Origin: Taiwanofungus camphoratus
Lineage: Eukaryota; Basidiomycota; Agaricomycetes; Polyporales; Taiwanofungaceae
Reading direction: 5' to 3'
Length of the DNA stretch: 64,000 nucleotides
Assembly: GCA_003999685.1 (NCBI GenBank)
Contig: CP021225.1
Location: forward strand, 310,001-374,000
The notes under the pieces were generated by a model that saw nothing but the letters and a program-made list of their open reading frames with translations, was not told the origin of the DNA and searched no databases. Below, piece by piece: positions 10,370 through 22,459 of the stretch (the stretch's first letter is position 1; every line of letters begins with the position of its first letter). The position numbers were made by a program, and so were the translations under genes.

Positions 10370-12871
10370 ATGTTGCATTCTGCTTTGGAGAAGTCGGATA
10401 AGGACATCGAGGAGGTTGTCGTACCGGTTGTTGACTCTGCAAGCCATCAGAAAAGAGGCTTCACTACTACCCGGTTGGAGCTTTGGGCTTTCTATGTCTA
10501 TTACATCGTGTGTGATTCTCACATTCATTCCTCATTTTAAGTACTCACTCACGCACCGAAGGGAAATAACGGACTGTCTGGCTTCAATTTTGGCCCGTCT
10601 CAATTCCAGAATTTGCTGTATTTAGCCGGCTACGACCCGAGCCAACCACCCTTCACAACACCCTGTGGTGCTGGTACCGACTGTGTACTTCCTTACCTTG
10701 GTCGCGTTCGTGATGGTGGGTATCGTTATCGTTGGAAGACGCCCACTGGTACTGATGGCTATGACTTCGTAGTAAATTCGATAGTTTTGCTAACCAATGG
10801 TATAAGTTTCGCGTTGCAAGCAGTCGTGCTGCTCACAATCGGAGCGTGGGCAGACTATGGACAATGGAGGTCCGATCCCTTACAATTATCATGAGTTCAC
10901 CGTGTTAATTTGCTCTGTAATTTGCAGACCTAATATTGCAATATTTTTCACCATCCTGGCCGTCGCTGTGTCATTTGCATGGCTTGGTGTAGAAGATCCT
11001 TCAAAATGGCAAGCAGGCGTTGCATTGTATATTCTCGGCTGTGCGTAGCATGGTGGAATCGATCATTTCTCATAGACCCTCACCAATGTTGTACAAACAG
11101 TAATTGCCTACCAGGTAAGAAGTGCAATGAGATCCAAACATCTTGCCCAAAATTCTTTCAGTGTGCTTTGACGTTCTGGACGGCCGCTTTCCCCGGTCTT
11201 GCTCGTGATCTACCAGAAGTGAAAGAGTCTGCATCCCAAGTGGTCAACAGCCAGAAGACGTTTGTCCTTTTTTTTAATTCCAATCCAATGTCTGACGATG
11301 TAATCGAATGACATTCAGGCCTGAAGACCATGCCAATTTTGAATCAATTACTCGCAACCGGATATCTAACATCTCGTTTGCCGTGAGCTCCGTAGGCGAG
11401 ATCGTCGTTCTTGCAATTATGGTTGGCATACTCAAAGGTCTCAAGTCGGATGCGAGCACCGTGAACAACACCAAAGCGTTCAGCGTCCTCATTGCCTTCT
11501 CCGGGGCTGTTTGGTGTATGCTTCATCACCTTACTATGCTGGTCTATATCTGATGTTGTTGGTCCTTGCTTTTTTATCCTTCTCGGTCCAGTGCTATGTG
11601 CATTACCCTGGTTCTTCATTGAGCAACGGCGTCCTGGGCTGGCATTGCCACCTGGGTCATCCTTGTTGACTATAGGATTTAAGCAAACTTACATTGCCTT
11701 CCGGGAATGTTTAAGATTAAGGCAGACATTTTTATATCTCATATTCTACTTCCTGATGTATGTCTTCATGACTCGCATTGAATGTCACTGACTCTCCAAT
11801 AGGGGAGATGTTCTTAATACTACTGTGTAAGTCACTATCATCTTTCTATAACATGGTGCTTATCTGACTGGTTGTGCGTTAGCACTGTCATTGGAACATT
11901 GCAAAACAGGTATGTTCTAGACACAATAAATCACAGTCTAACATTAAGAACTACCAGTGTTGTATCCTACTCAACACTACAATTGACATTGCTTTTGATT
12001 GTTGGTATTGTGACACAAGCACTGGGGATATAGTATGTTTCATTTCTAATAATGAAAGAAACAACTGGTTCAGAGCATGTTGCAGTTTGTTTTGGGTTGT
12101 GCAAAAGCACTTTCAAATTTCTACAAAAGCTGTATATCTATCTCAACTTGGCATTATATTGCTCACTAATGGCTTCTTTTCAAGATGCTTTGCTTCAATG
12201 TCTTCTGGATTATTGTCAGCACCTTTTCCATGATTTCTACATCAGTTAATATCAGGTTCAGGTCCTTACAATATGGGGTCTTATTGGGATCCACACCAAT
12301 AAATTTGGATTCAAACATGTCTGGGAAATCTGGTAACTTGGGGTTAACAAACTATGATTTGTTCTGATTCTGACACTTGATATAGGTTATATCAGGGATA
12401 TTATGGTCTGATGGTTTGTCCATGGTATGCCTACAGTCAAACAATGATCAGTGAAGTTTCACCTTTGCCACAAATGTATGTTTTTGTACGATTCTAAACA
12501 CTGTTAGTTACTCAGCTGTATTTCAGGTTTTTGTTCTTTGCATTATTTTCTGTTGTAAGATAATTTTCCTGCTTATCGTTACACTTATCACTTAATCTTC
12601 TGTACAGATAGGAAAGACATCTGCCTTTATAGGACCCTTTGTGTCATCTGCTATAATCACTGCTTCAGGAAACAATGACAATTATCCTTTTGTCTTTTTG
12701 TTCACACTGTAAGTCCCTGTCTTTTACATCAAAGGTCAATACTTATCTAAAGATGACAGTGGAACTGTGAGCACTGTATTTTTATACCTGGTGGATGTGA
12801 GAAAAAGTAGAGAAGAGTGTGAGACCTTTGTAGCAGCTGAACTTGATCACAAGGCTTTTGCTGAGGTGTAG
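10370..12871 (+). CDS. Atg22-like vacuolar permease (MFS)
   Basis: Multi-pass transporter of the Atg22 family, which exports amino acids from the vacuole after autophagy. Eighteen exons: 10370-10507, 10562-10715, 10773-10869, 10928-11040, 11101-11114, 11162-11259, 11319-11515, 11592-11757, 11803-11826, 11883-11909, 11958-12032, 12086-12131, 12185-12214, 12262-12332, 12386-12475, 12527-12554, 12608-12708, 12760-12871. This gives 526 aa, close to yeast Atg22 (528). Recognisable segments are GNNGLSGFNFGPSQFQN, LTNGISFALQAVVLL, GAWADYG, ALTFWTAAFPGLARDLPEV and YLVDVRKSREECE. Exon 5 is only 14 nt. From exon 9 on, the DNA is AT-rich and almost free of CpG, yet the frame stays open. Fungi carry several Atg22-like paralogs, so strict orthology is not shown. 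Confidence 0.88.
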
Positions 12872-13212
12872 CTAGTATGTTTGTTTCCAATGTTGAAAAA
12901 TGACATGCACTATTGCTGTTCACTCAACAATTTGGCAGCAAGGGTGACATGACATTATTGTCAGTGTAGACAGCTGACTGTAGTGTCAAAGGCAGTATGA
13001 ATTGCCATGTACCTTATTGTCACCATTAAGGGCTGTGCTTACTCAGATTCCAAAAAGAGAGCAGTCTTAGTGACTGTAGACATATTTCTGTAATATTATG
13101 TGGTTCCTGGGTGGCAACAATTATACCTAACATCCGGGAACATTGTGTTTGTTTCTCAATAATTGAGCAATATGATTTAGCCTACCTTCCTGTCACTAAA
13201 CCTCCAGCCCCA
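12872..13212. other. Intergenic, convergent, CpG-poor
   Basis: Between the 3' ends of the Atg22-like gene (+) and the methyltransferase (-). Continues the AT-rich, CpG-depleted composition of the permease gene until about 13130. No gene seen. Confidence 0.5.
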
Positions 13213-14291
13213 TCAACAGCAGTGTTTCAAATGTGCTTTGCTTATGGATGTCCCCCCTGAGCCCATGCCTCTCAACAGCTCTTGATCATCCTCCGGCACA
13301 GTCCACCTGCTCGACTCTGCTCGGCGATGTGCTACAAAAATAAATGTCTCCTCATCCCCAGCCATGGGCACAAACCGGTTCCACTGTTTCTCACTACTTC
13401 CGGAAGTACTCGTAGCTCGGGAAAGCACAGGTGAGAACTTAAACCAGAGCCCGAATGCGGACCAGAAAGGTGTCTCCTTGACAAGGCTGCGAATCTTGTA
13501 CGAGAGAACGAGCTGCGGCGGCGTCCTTCCGGGAATCGCGAAGGGGGGAGAGGTGAGGTGGAGCAATGTGCGCAGGAGGGGTGCAAGCAACGCGGGAAAG
13601 TATACCTGTGAAGGAGTAGCCAATCATTGCAGAGCTGCGGGGATGAGTTGACATACTAGGTCACTGCAAATGATGTGGGTCGGATAACGAGGCGATACGG
13701 AGCTAGATGGCCCCAAAGAATGTAGATGCAAGCCGCACGCAATGTCTAGCGCATGTTGCATATCCCCCCATGCGAGTGGGAGGACACGCACAGTCGGGCA
13801 CTCCCGCAGGTTGTTTTCTAATAGGGGGCAAACGTCGGCCAGGTCTGTCGCATACAGAACATCTCGATCTTGTATTAGGTATTCGGCAACACGAGCGGCC
13901 ACCAGGCCTGTTCCAGAACCTAACTCAATGACAGCAAGGGGGTTGCTTAATGCAGAAAGGTTGGCGCTTGTGAAGGGAGATGGGTCAAACTCAAGATCAT
14001 TACTGGGAACGTTGCGATCGAGGTATGCTAACATGGCATACGAGGCTTCCCTGTCAATATGATCATAGCATTGAGTTGATGGACACAAGGAAAATGTAAG
14101 AACCGTGATTACCAGACCCGTCCAGCAATGCCATACGTGCGTATCGCGTCTGCTTGTGCAGCAGTATCAAATCGGACATCGATGTAGTCGGCCGCCTTCC
14201 TGTTCTGAGAATCGACGTCAGAACGACATTGAGTGGGGGCCACAGACGGTATTATGTCGAGATTGGACGGGAAATTCGGATTTGGGCCCAT
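13213..14291 (-). CDS. Putative protein methyltransferase (METTL21/EFM-like)
   Basis: Seven-beta-strand SAM-dependent methyltransferase of the type that modifies lysines in translation factors and chaperones. Three minus-strand exons: 14113-14291, 13657-14050, 13213-13605 (321 aa). The segment GRVWEASYAMLAYLD fits the entry motif of this family. Motif I is VIELGSGTGLVAARVAEYL, followed by the acidic loop ATDLADVCPLLENNL and, split by an intron, SDLVYFPALLAPLL (the D-x-VY motif). The start at 14291 is the first ATG in the open frame, but a further upstream exon cannot be excluded. The substrate cannot be told from the sequence. Confidence 0.75.
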
Positions 14292-14762
14292 GCCAGTGAG
14301 CGGGAAGCGCAGCCTGCAGGACCTGATGCAATCAATTCTACAGCACCACTATCAGCAATGTTCATACCGAGCTGAGCAATTATTCGAGCTAAGCTTGAAT
14401 GTGTTGGCCTGTGCTCGTGACAGATCTAGAGGTATACTACTTGTGCCAATTAATTCACTAGAATGTGAAGAGTGATGTGATTAGCCAAATGAGCATGATC
14501 GGCGCTTAGCGCTCAGCTTAGGGACACTCCCTCTCACTTATCAAACTTAAATTACACGTTCTACGCATACAGGTTGGTTCAATATCTACAACGGTTGATG
14601 TATGTAGGTCGAATGAGAAACTAGTCATTCAATTCGCAGTCTAACTCGTGACAAAATCCTGGAAGCAATTAACATACATAATGCATAGGAGCTGAACAAT
14701 TTGTCTACAACTCCGCCAGCACTTGATTAGTTCATTGTCACGCACTGAAATTAGATCACTGC
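14292..14762. other. Intergenic, no gene seen
   Basis: Upstream of the methyltransferase and downstream of the carrier gene. Should hold the methyltransferase promoter and the carrier terminator. Nothing else recognised. Confidence 0.4.
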
Positions 14763-16208
14763 CTAGGCGTTGGGATGGCGAAGCCGCCAAAGAAGGACCA
14801 TGATTGCGAGCGCCCAGTGTTCAAATTGGTCTTTGCTCACGAATAGCAAAGCCTGTGAAAGAACTGCCTTTGTGATCTGCGCGCCCATTCCCTGAAAGAA
14901 AAATGTTAGCCCAAAGATTCTTCTTGTGAGCTTGTGAAATGACCATAACGCAATGCTCCTCGCTAAAAACAAAACCTTGGGCTTTATTACTTACCTGATA
15001 CCACCCTAAGAATCCCTGTTTGCGCCAGACCTTTGCCAGGATCCCCAACGCGCCTACGTGCTTGCTGTGTGCATGATGGTATGCGTGCTTGGGCGGTACA
15101 GGCCGGTGCTCTGCAACCGCCTCCTCCGCATCTGCACTGCGTGCTTGGATGCGTACCTTCGCCATGATATACGGATACGTCACCTATCCGTCACAGTCAA
15201 CGAATAGCCAACGCAGACAGAAGGACAAGTGGGACACGCACGACCGTCGCCAGCGTCTTGCTCAGCGCGCCGACCGCGAACGCCGTCCACGGGTTCAGCT
15301 TCGCGCCGCCGCCCGCGCGCTCCTGCGCAAGAAGCAGCACGCCCTTCACGCGCTCGTATACACCATACGTGATGGCGGGGTTCACGGTCAGCACGAGCCC
15401 GGGCTTGATCCCCAGCCAGAGCCCGCCCACGCCCTCTTCATCGATGATCTCGCGTGCAACGCCAAGAAACGAGTCGTCGTACGCCTGATCCTGGGTCTCA
15501 GTCCTGGTCCCCGTTTCCTCGGCCTTCTCGACATCTTTGTCCTGCACGGGCCCTGACTGTGACACCGCTCGGCGCCGCCGGTCGAGCGAGCGTCCAATTT
15601 GCTGCCGGGTCGCGATGACTGCCACGGGAATGGTGAATATTTGCGCCAGTGCACCTGCGATGGCGCCGAGGATGAGCTCCGCGGCTGTTGAGAGCGGCGG
15701 GGCTTTCGAGCCCTTGGGGAGGCGAGAAGCAAGGCGCGTTATATATGATGTTCGGACAAACGAGTAGAAGAAGAAATACGCGTATTCTTCGAGACCACAG
15801 TGAGCGTACAGTAAGAAGGATGCTTCCCGAGGAAACAAGTAGACGAGGGACATACGCATAGAGAAGGTATTGAGCATCGTTGCTCCGAAGCCTCTATAAT
15901 ATCCTGCAATGCCCTCCTCCTTCAATATCCGCATCAGAGCCGATACGATGCTAAGCTTCTCCCTGTTCCCATTTGCGTCCTCTGTCGAAGCCTGAATGCG
16001 AGTCTTGACACTTGCATGCTACGAAGTAAATAAATGGGATACCATAATAAAGTCACGTTACATACACGTCCAAAGGATACACCACCCTAGTGGAGTTCAG
16101 TGAAATTCGTCTGATGAGAAGAAAAAATACTCACGCGTTACTGAAGCATCCTCCAAGGGCTCCTGCCAATGCATATCCGAATGGCGTCAGCTGTGTAGGC
16201 TTTGACAT
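14763..16208 (-). CDS. Peroxisomal ADP/ATP-type carrier (Ant1/PMP34-like)
   Basis: Mitochondrial-carrier-family protein of the peroxisomal branch, which brings ATP into peroxisomes for fatty acid activation. Six minus-strand exons: 16135-16208, 16066-16086, 15856-16010, 15242-15786, 14995-15183, 14763-14891 (370 aa). Carrier signatures: YPLDVVKTR in repeat 1 (split over two introns), IPVAVIATRQQ in repeat 2 and YPYIMAKVRIQ in repeat 3. The segment MLNTFSMQYAYFFFY and the C-terminal GMGAQITKAVLSQALLF are typical of the peroxisomal subfamily. The insert between repeats 2 halves is long and charged. Exon 2 is only 21 nt. Starts at the ATG of MSKPTQLTPFGYALAGA, the usual N-terminus. Confidence 0.88.
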
Positions 16209-17454
16209 AGACATTTTTCCGAGTTATTCCAAAGGGCTATTGGTCGGCTGTGCCCTGAATAATGGTAATATGTAGGCCAATCAAATCTGCAAGGCAGTAA
16301 GTGCGAAGGATGATACGAACAAGAAATCGAGCGCTCACATGCGGGACGTAGTTTTTGAGCAGGAGCAACTGGTTTTCGAGCAGCTTTATGGAGGACCGTG
16401 AATGGTGGTGGCAGGATACAGGGGAGAAACTAGCATGTAGCACATCCCCACACTCACAACTAGCGGCGCTAGTGTATACGAACCCGTTACACGACCGGGC
16501 AAGTTCTTCCCCACTTCCGAAAGCACGTGATATGATTCATTGGCGCGACGTGTTCGCTCGTCGCCGATCACGCTCTGAAGTACTTTCGAATACTCTATCC
16601 TATAGACAGGAGTAGGGGAGAAACAGCCGCAGCGTATATGTCTGTCCTACAACAACGTTGCCCATGGGCTGATATAATTTTCGTTTTTCGAGGAATGGCG
16701 GCGAAACACGTGGATTTCGCTCACGCTTTCTTGCTGACCCCTTCAATGACCCCGCCTTGGGTCACGGGGAGGCACCGCACGCTATGCCGGTATACTCGGA
16801 TTGCGGAGAGCAGGGAGAAACTCGCGTGCACTCACCGGCACGGGCTTCTCGCTTACCGGATGGTGCCTGTATCCTCACCGGATTAGACTCTAGAACAGGC
16901 CCAGTGACTCTCAATGAACACTCAGATTGCTGGCGAGCACTGTAGCATTTATGAAAATGTCTGCGTTTGAGTTCATCCACTCGCACGCCCAACCTCCTAA
17001 GAGCCATTTGGAATTTTTTTTTAAATGCAAAATGCCATCAAGCTAAGTTGAATAGATTATTTTGGTCGGAATCCGCTCTACGGTATGGTCGCATGTGAAT
17101 CACGCACCAGTAAGGTAGACAACGTGTTCGGGATACTTCTGGTGATTGTACTAAAGCGCGAAAAAGCAAGGTGAGGTGAGAAGAACGTCGGGGAGGAAGG
17201 GGAGGTTCTGAGTAATCCTTATTGCATATGTTGAAATCGCTTCCGAAGAGCGAAGCAGCATCAGCTCAAGCTCGCATTGAAATCTATGTGATGCTTGCAT
17301 CAAGCAATAACCTCGGGTTTTCAACAAGACCTATTTAAAATATTTCGAATAGCACAGTGATTAGTACATACAACGATGATCCCAGTATACAGCGAAAGCA
17401 ACTTATGAAAACTATAAAAACGGAGGCGGCGATATACGGCCATCGACAAATGGA
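16209..17454. other. Intergenic, no convincing gene
   Basis: About 1.2 kb between two minus-strand genes. Several short frames exist on both strands, but none has an ATG start with family features or fits splicing. It should contain the carrier promoter and the arrestin-like gene's 3' end. The longest frames look like GC-driven shadows. Confidence 0.4.
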
Positions 17455-19162
17455 TCACGCCAGTCCTCCGTGACCTCCTCCGTGATGGAGGAATCTGCGC
17501 AACGCAAATATCATTACATGTCCAAAGTATACAAAAAGGCGAGCGTACCTTTGGTTCCCATTCTCTAGGTAGCCGACAGTATTGTTGTAATCCCCCTCTT
17601 CAGGCTGTGCATATCCTGGTGGGGCATAGGAACGGGGGATGATGCCCGCCGCGTTCGCAGTCGTGATGGTCACTTGTTCCGTCAGGAGAGGCTCACTATC
17701 CGATGACGCGGGCGTAAAGCCAGGCGCATGTAGCGGTTGCAGCGCAAGGTCATACTATTGACCATATGACGGTAAGGATATGTCAGCTTGGGTATGGACT
17801 GACGGTGGGCGAAAGTGCGCACCCGCAAAGTAAATTTAGGGAATACGAAGTTGGGCTTGAGCGAGGCTTTGAGGTCCAGCTCGCCCTGTAAGGTGCGCAC
17901 CCCAGCCTGTGTTGCACCGTCTACCAGCGGCCAGAAGTACGCCAAGCCAACGGTCTCCCGGAAGACGTGGTCGCTCTGCGCCGTCCCTATATCCTCGTCC
18001 GTCGCGTGCACTCCCAGCACCCGAGCGCGGATAAGATTCACCTTGATCGAGGTTGGAGTCGCTAGCAAATCGACCGCTTGCTCATCCGCGCTTGTGATAG
18101 TCAGGAAGAGGGGTATGGGGGACCCTCTAGAATACGAAAGCTACACAGAAAGAGAGATTTATTCCAGGCCCCTCTAAGACGGTGGCAGACTTACCGGTGT
18201 TGCTATTGCCAACTGGAAGCAACGACACTTAGCAAAACTTGTTGCAAGGAGATACATAACACCTACGGTACACTGCAACTCCACCTGTCGCGAATCGAAG
18301 AGGGTGCCTGTGACCTTGGCTGGTGAGAGGACTTTCCACCCCTCCGGATCGCCCTCTGGTCCAATGAGCGTACTGCCTTCAGCATATGCAGCCTGACGCA
18401 GTGGCGATGGTGGGCCTGCTTGCACGACCGGCAGGTAAACCAAGCTTGTGGCGAGACTGCAAGCGGATCCATCAACCTCCCGCGAACGGACACCGGAGCC
18501 GATCAAAATCATCGGGTCATCAGAGGACATGTACGTACGTCCGATTCACTCTAAGGATGCCTCGGCGCACAGTCACTACTAATCTATACTCAATATAGGC
18601 CGGGCTTGCGCGTTCCGAAAAGCTGGGCGGCAGGGGATAGCTCCGGGAGGCCTCCTTGCTCGCTCCCGATGCGGACGCCTCGCTTGGCAGAGTGATGGAG
18701 AACGCCCAGGTTTGCTTGCCCTTCGGCTTCGCAAGTGACGCAGCCTTGCTATCCCACAGTGTCTGTGAGATGTTGAGAAAGTTTGCTTCCTCCTGGCCGA
18801 CTGCGGTGACGCCCGCGGTAGCCTAAGCACCAAAGTTAGGGCGAGGACAGCGGATCGTTAGTTGAGTTGTATGACATGCGCCTGGATGAGTCGCGACATA
18901 CCGCGACGGTCACCGCCTTCGCACTGTTTTCCTTGTCAAAGTCAAGTTCTACAGTGCCTGTGATAGCATCTCCGCTGAACAGAGATGGGAGCTGCTTGGC
19001 CTCGTTGGCCCGGCTCTTGACCATAAGCCATAGCCAAGGATGGCCCTTGCCGTCCTCGAGAAGACTCTTGTGCTCCGTGAGGCTTATCCTGGCTGGCGAA
19101 TGCGAGTAGCTCGGCAGGCCAGCACTGTTCATGATCGTATCTGCCTGGCCCTTGTCCATCAT
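17455..19162 (-). CDS. Arrestin-like domain protein
   Basis: Beta-sandwich arrestin-fold protein; fungal members act as adaptors or in trafficking. Seven minus-strand exons: 18902-19162, 18539-18822, 18267-18456, 18195-18212, 17823-18140, 17549-17754, 17455-17494 (438 aa). N-terminal arrestin half: ISLTEHKSLLEDGKGHPWLWL, then SGDAITGTVELDF (limit strands). C-terminal half: GWKVLSPAKVTGTLFDSRQV, LSYSRGSPIPLFLTI, then NFVFPKFTLRYDLALQPLHA. Exon 4 has only 18 nt (LAIATP). No PPxY motif was noticed in the pieces read, so a Rsp5-adaptor role is not supported. The frame is open before the first ATG (19162, with another at 19159) only through a non-ATG stretch. Confidence 0.82.
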
Positions 19163-19637
19163 GAACAACTTGAAGCTAGTGGAGCAAGAAACATTGAGCA
19201 CAATCCTGATAGGCAGAGGGCCAAGGGTTGCATTATCTCTAAAAGTCGCCGAAAGTGCTATCGCAAACCATGTGGTAGCTGCAGTACTATATCGCGCACT
19301 CGAATAGGCACACAGACATCAGTTAGACTGGGGTCAATACGAATGGCTTTAGACAACTACAAAAGCTGAACATCCCATGCTCGACGGCAGGAAAACAACC
19401 AATTCACGTGTTATGTACAGCTACATTAATTACTACTAAATAGAGAATTAAAGAATTAGATGTCAAAGATTAGGGAAGCAAAATCTATATGTCCATAAGA
19501 ATATATGGTGAGGCTACAGCTACAGAATATAAACTGTCCAAGAAACATGAGCAAGAACAAGTAACATGCCTATACGAACGGTGCAAGCGAAGGCGACAGC
19601 AAAGAGAGCAGAATCCAGAGAGTGTCAGAGAGGCAAC
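19163..19637. other. Intergenic, no gene seen
   Basis: Promoter side of the arrestin-like gene and 3' side of the Zn2Cys6 gene. AT-rich around 19400-19560. Nothing recognised. Confidence 0.4.
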
Positions 19638-20171
19638 CTAATGCCTACATAGTATTGAACGGCCCAAAGCCGGCCACCAGGGGAAGGGCAGGAGATAGCA
19701 TGGAGCGGAGAGCAATTTAGGGCCTCCAGTACCACCTTCCAATACGCTGGTGAAGTTTTGGGATTGAACTACGCATTGATGTAGCCCTATTTTTGTGCTG
19801 CACTGGAGACCAACATCTCGGTGTCAGCTAAAGGAAAACAAAGTCTCCTGAAGACTAACACAGGCACGTATGAACACGCTATGCCACGCCGACTGCAGTT
19901 AGCACAGATCGGACGACCGTCGCACTTCATTTTGCGTCCTACAACACTTTACAATAAGAGACTGCTATTTCAGAGCCAAATCAACAAAGGCGACTCACCT
20001 CGACAAAACTGACAAGCCATTGGAGTCCTTCTCGGAGTTCTAGGTGAGAATGACTCATCGTCAGACTCATGACCCTCGCCATTAGAACGCTTGGACTTCA
20101 CGATGCTGACTAGTCAGGCATATCTGAGAGTTGTGCACCTCTAGTCGAGTACTTACTTCGTCGGGATTCAT
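19638..20171 (-). CDS. Small Zn(II)2Cys6 transcription factor
   Basis: Fungal binuclear zinc-cluster DNA-binding protein. Four minus-strand exons: 20157-20171, 19999-20095, 19862-19938, 19638-19802, giving 117 aa. After an acidic/basic N-terminal stretch (GEGHESDDESFSPRTPRRTP) comes the zinc cluster ACQFCRG / RKMKCDGRPICANCSRRGI and AC, spacing C-x2-C-x6-C-x5-C-x2-C-x6-C. An intron interrupts the cluster after the second Cys, and the first exon has just five codons. The zinc cluster is certain from the pattern. The last exon (55 codons) rests only on a good 59-nt intron and has no recognisable fold, so the C-terminus could differ. No fungal-specific transcription factor middle domain is visible. 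Confidence 0.65.
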
Positions 20172-22457
20172 GATAATATATAATGGCTAGGAAAGATATC
20201 TGAACCGGACTTGACAAGGCACTGCGGTAGGGGAAGGGGACAGAGGCTTTTATAACATGATGATCGAGCCTCTCGTCATCGGGTCCTGTAGTAATCTGCT
20301 GCGAAGATTAGTCTTAAGCACTGCAACGGCGAAAACGGCGAGTGTGTCTCATCGGAAGTCGGGACATGGTTTACTCACTTCACTTCACCACTAGCATGCG
20401 AAATCCAGTGGATGTGACTCGGTTGTCGTCTGCATTTGGCGTCGTCCTCGGGCGCGCTAACCACTCGCGGCTAAGTGAAACACGTTCGGACAAAGATCTC
20501 GGTGGTCTCGAAATGGCCTTTGCAGCCCGCGATCGTCTTGACCCGCCGACTCGCCTTGCTAGCGCCGAAGACCCTCAATTGGAGATGACCGTAACATTGT
20601 TGCGAGTTGACCGCGAAGATGAATTGCCTATACCCTAACTTGCAGCCGTAAAGCTGCATCTACCGCCTCGCTCGCACTTTTTGGTGGTAAGGGCTAGATG
20701 CTGCGGTTTTTTCCCTGCGGGTGTGTTGTAGGATACCGGACACAGTTGCGTGCGTCAAGTATCGTTAATTTTGACTTCGAGGCTCAAGCGATGTCGCGAA
20801 TCCAGATCTACCTACTCACGGAAGCACACTGAAGGATATCGCGGGTTGGGAATGTCGCCGTGGTGATTTGACTTGAAACTTTTCCCAAAGGTGAAACGTC
20901 AAAAAGAGACTAACATATCACATCATGGCTATTCGAGTAGCGCGGAATGTTTTCAAGTCACGTGAGCGCACCTGGATCGCCTAGCTAAAATAGTTTGTTT
21001 CTCTCGTACTTGAATGGATTCGCTCGTGTCTTTGAAAGTAGCGTTCCAGTTTTCTCAGTGCTTCTTGGCTGATTTCCAGTGTGGAAACGAGTTGGATCTG
21101 CTCGCACGGTTCGGAATCGACGTGGATTATACAGTGAGTCGCCCGTTTTGGAAGCTACATGCGACTGCAAGTCGGCATATCTGCCGTAGAAGTATATACC
21201 GTGTGCAAGCAAGTATCAAATCCGGAACGTATATGTTACAGGTACGCGATGATCGATTTGAGCATAGAATCTCGTCACGGTTAACATCATCATGCAGACC
21301 AGCGCGAAGGAACAACACGTACACGGAAATTCTGAGGTCTTGAAAGCAGGCGAAGTTGCATTACTTAGAAGTCTCAAGCAGTCCTCCCCCTTTCACCCAT
21401 GTTCGATACGGAACGGAGCAGTAGGTATATGGGTAAGAGCATCAGGAGGAAGAGTGCTTACTCCATGGTCAAGCCCAGGCCCTTGACAACAAGAAATAAG
21501 ATTGCCCATCCGCGAGGCGGCGATGTTCTTAGTAATACCAAGCCCCGGCGCAGTGGGTACTATTTTCCTTAGCCGGAGAATCGGGATCGGACGAAAAGAA
21601 GAAGACCGCACGACGAAAGCCGAAACCTTTGTTTTTACGAGAGCAGGATCCGGAATCACTGGGCCATTCGTAATCAACCGCTCCAATACATATCATACTG
21701 CGCTCTGGATGAGTACTTGACAGGTACAGAGATGAACAATCATCTGAAATTTCTGGTCGGGCCCAGAATTCAATTGAGATATCTCTTGAGGCAGTGTCAA
21801 GTGAAACGGGAATACGTGATTCGGCAACGATGCCTGCGGGCCACAGTACGGCTGCTGAAGGTGCCACGTCGGGAGGAGATCAGCGCGTAGCCTGAGTTGT
21901 TGTCAAGACACTTGGTGCAATTTCAAAATCATCGGACTAGGAGAGGTTCGAATTAGAGTGTATGTAAAGGAACAGGGGCAAGAGGGTTCTTGGCCAAAAT
22001 ACCGAATGCTTAGCTGAAGTCATGTGGTAAGCAGCGCCCACGTACCTGACACGTACGATATTCTCCAATGGAGGTTGACATTCGCAGCGACCTAGATCAA
22101 GTGGAGCCAGGCAAAAGTCGGGCCCTGAGGCTTAGGTCTCTGCAAACATGTTCCAATCTGTGCAGACGTGACATACCCAATTTGAGCGCTGAGCGGCATT
22201 GACGTACGAGATGGGGGTTAGCGTGAGGCATGCAATGAACGCGTGTCATGGTGATTTATCCTCTTAGGCTGTATTAGGTCTGTCAGTATGGTTCGCTGTT
22301 CGCAGGCAACTAAACAACTCATTAAGAAGCCGGGGGATGAGTTGAATCGGTCTGTTCAAATATGGTCTTGATAGTAGTACGATCACATTTACTGTGGTCT
22401 TGGCAAGTTCGGACCGGAACGAACATACCACGCAATTGCACCTGTCACAAAACCAAT
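20172..22457. other. Gene-poor stretch
   Basis: No gene I can support. Open frames of 60-110 codons occur on both strands (for example at 20342-20638 and 21014-21343), but they lack family features, often overlap each other antisense and lack plausible introns. Upstream of the Zn2Cys6 start this region should contain its promoter. Confidence 0.4.
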
Positions 22458-22459
22458 TA

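Noticed and set aside
20342-21867. Possible genes upstream of the Zn2Cys6 factor
   Set aside because: Frames under 115 codons, several starting with non-ATG codons and overlapping one another antisense.
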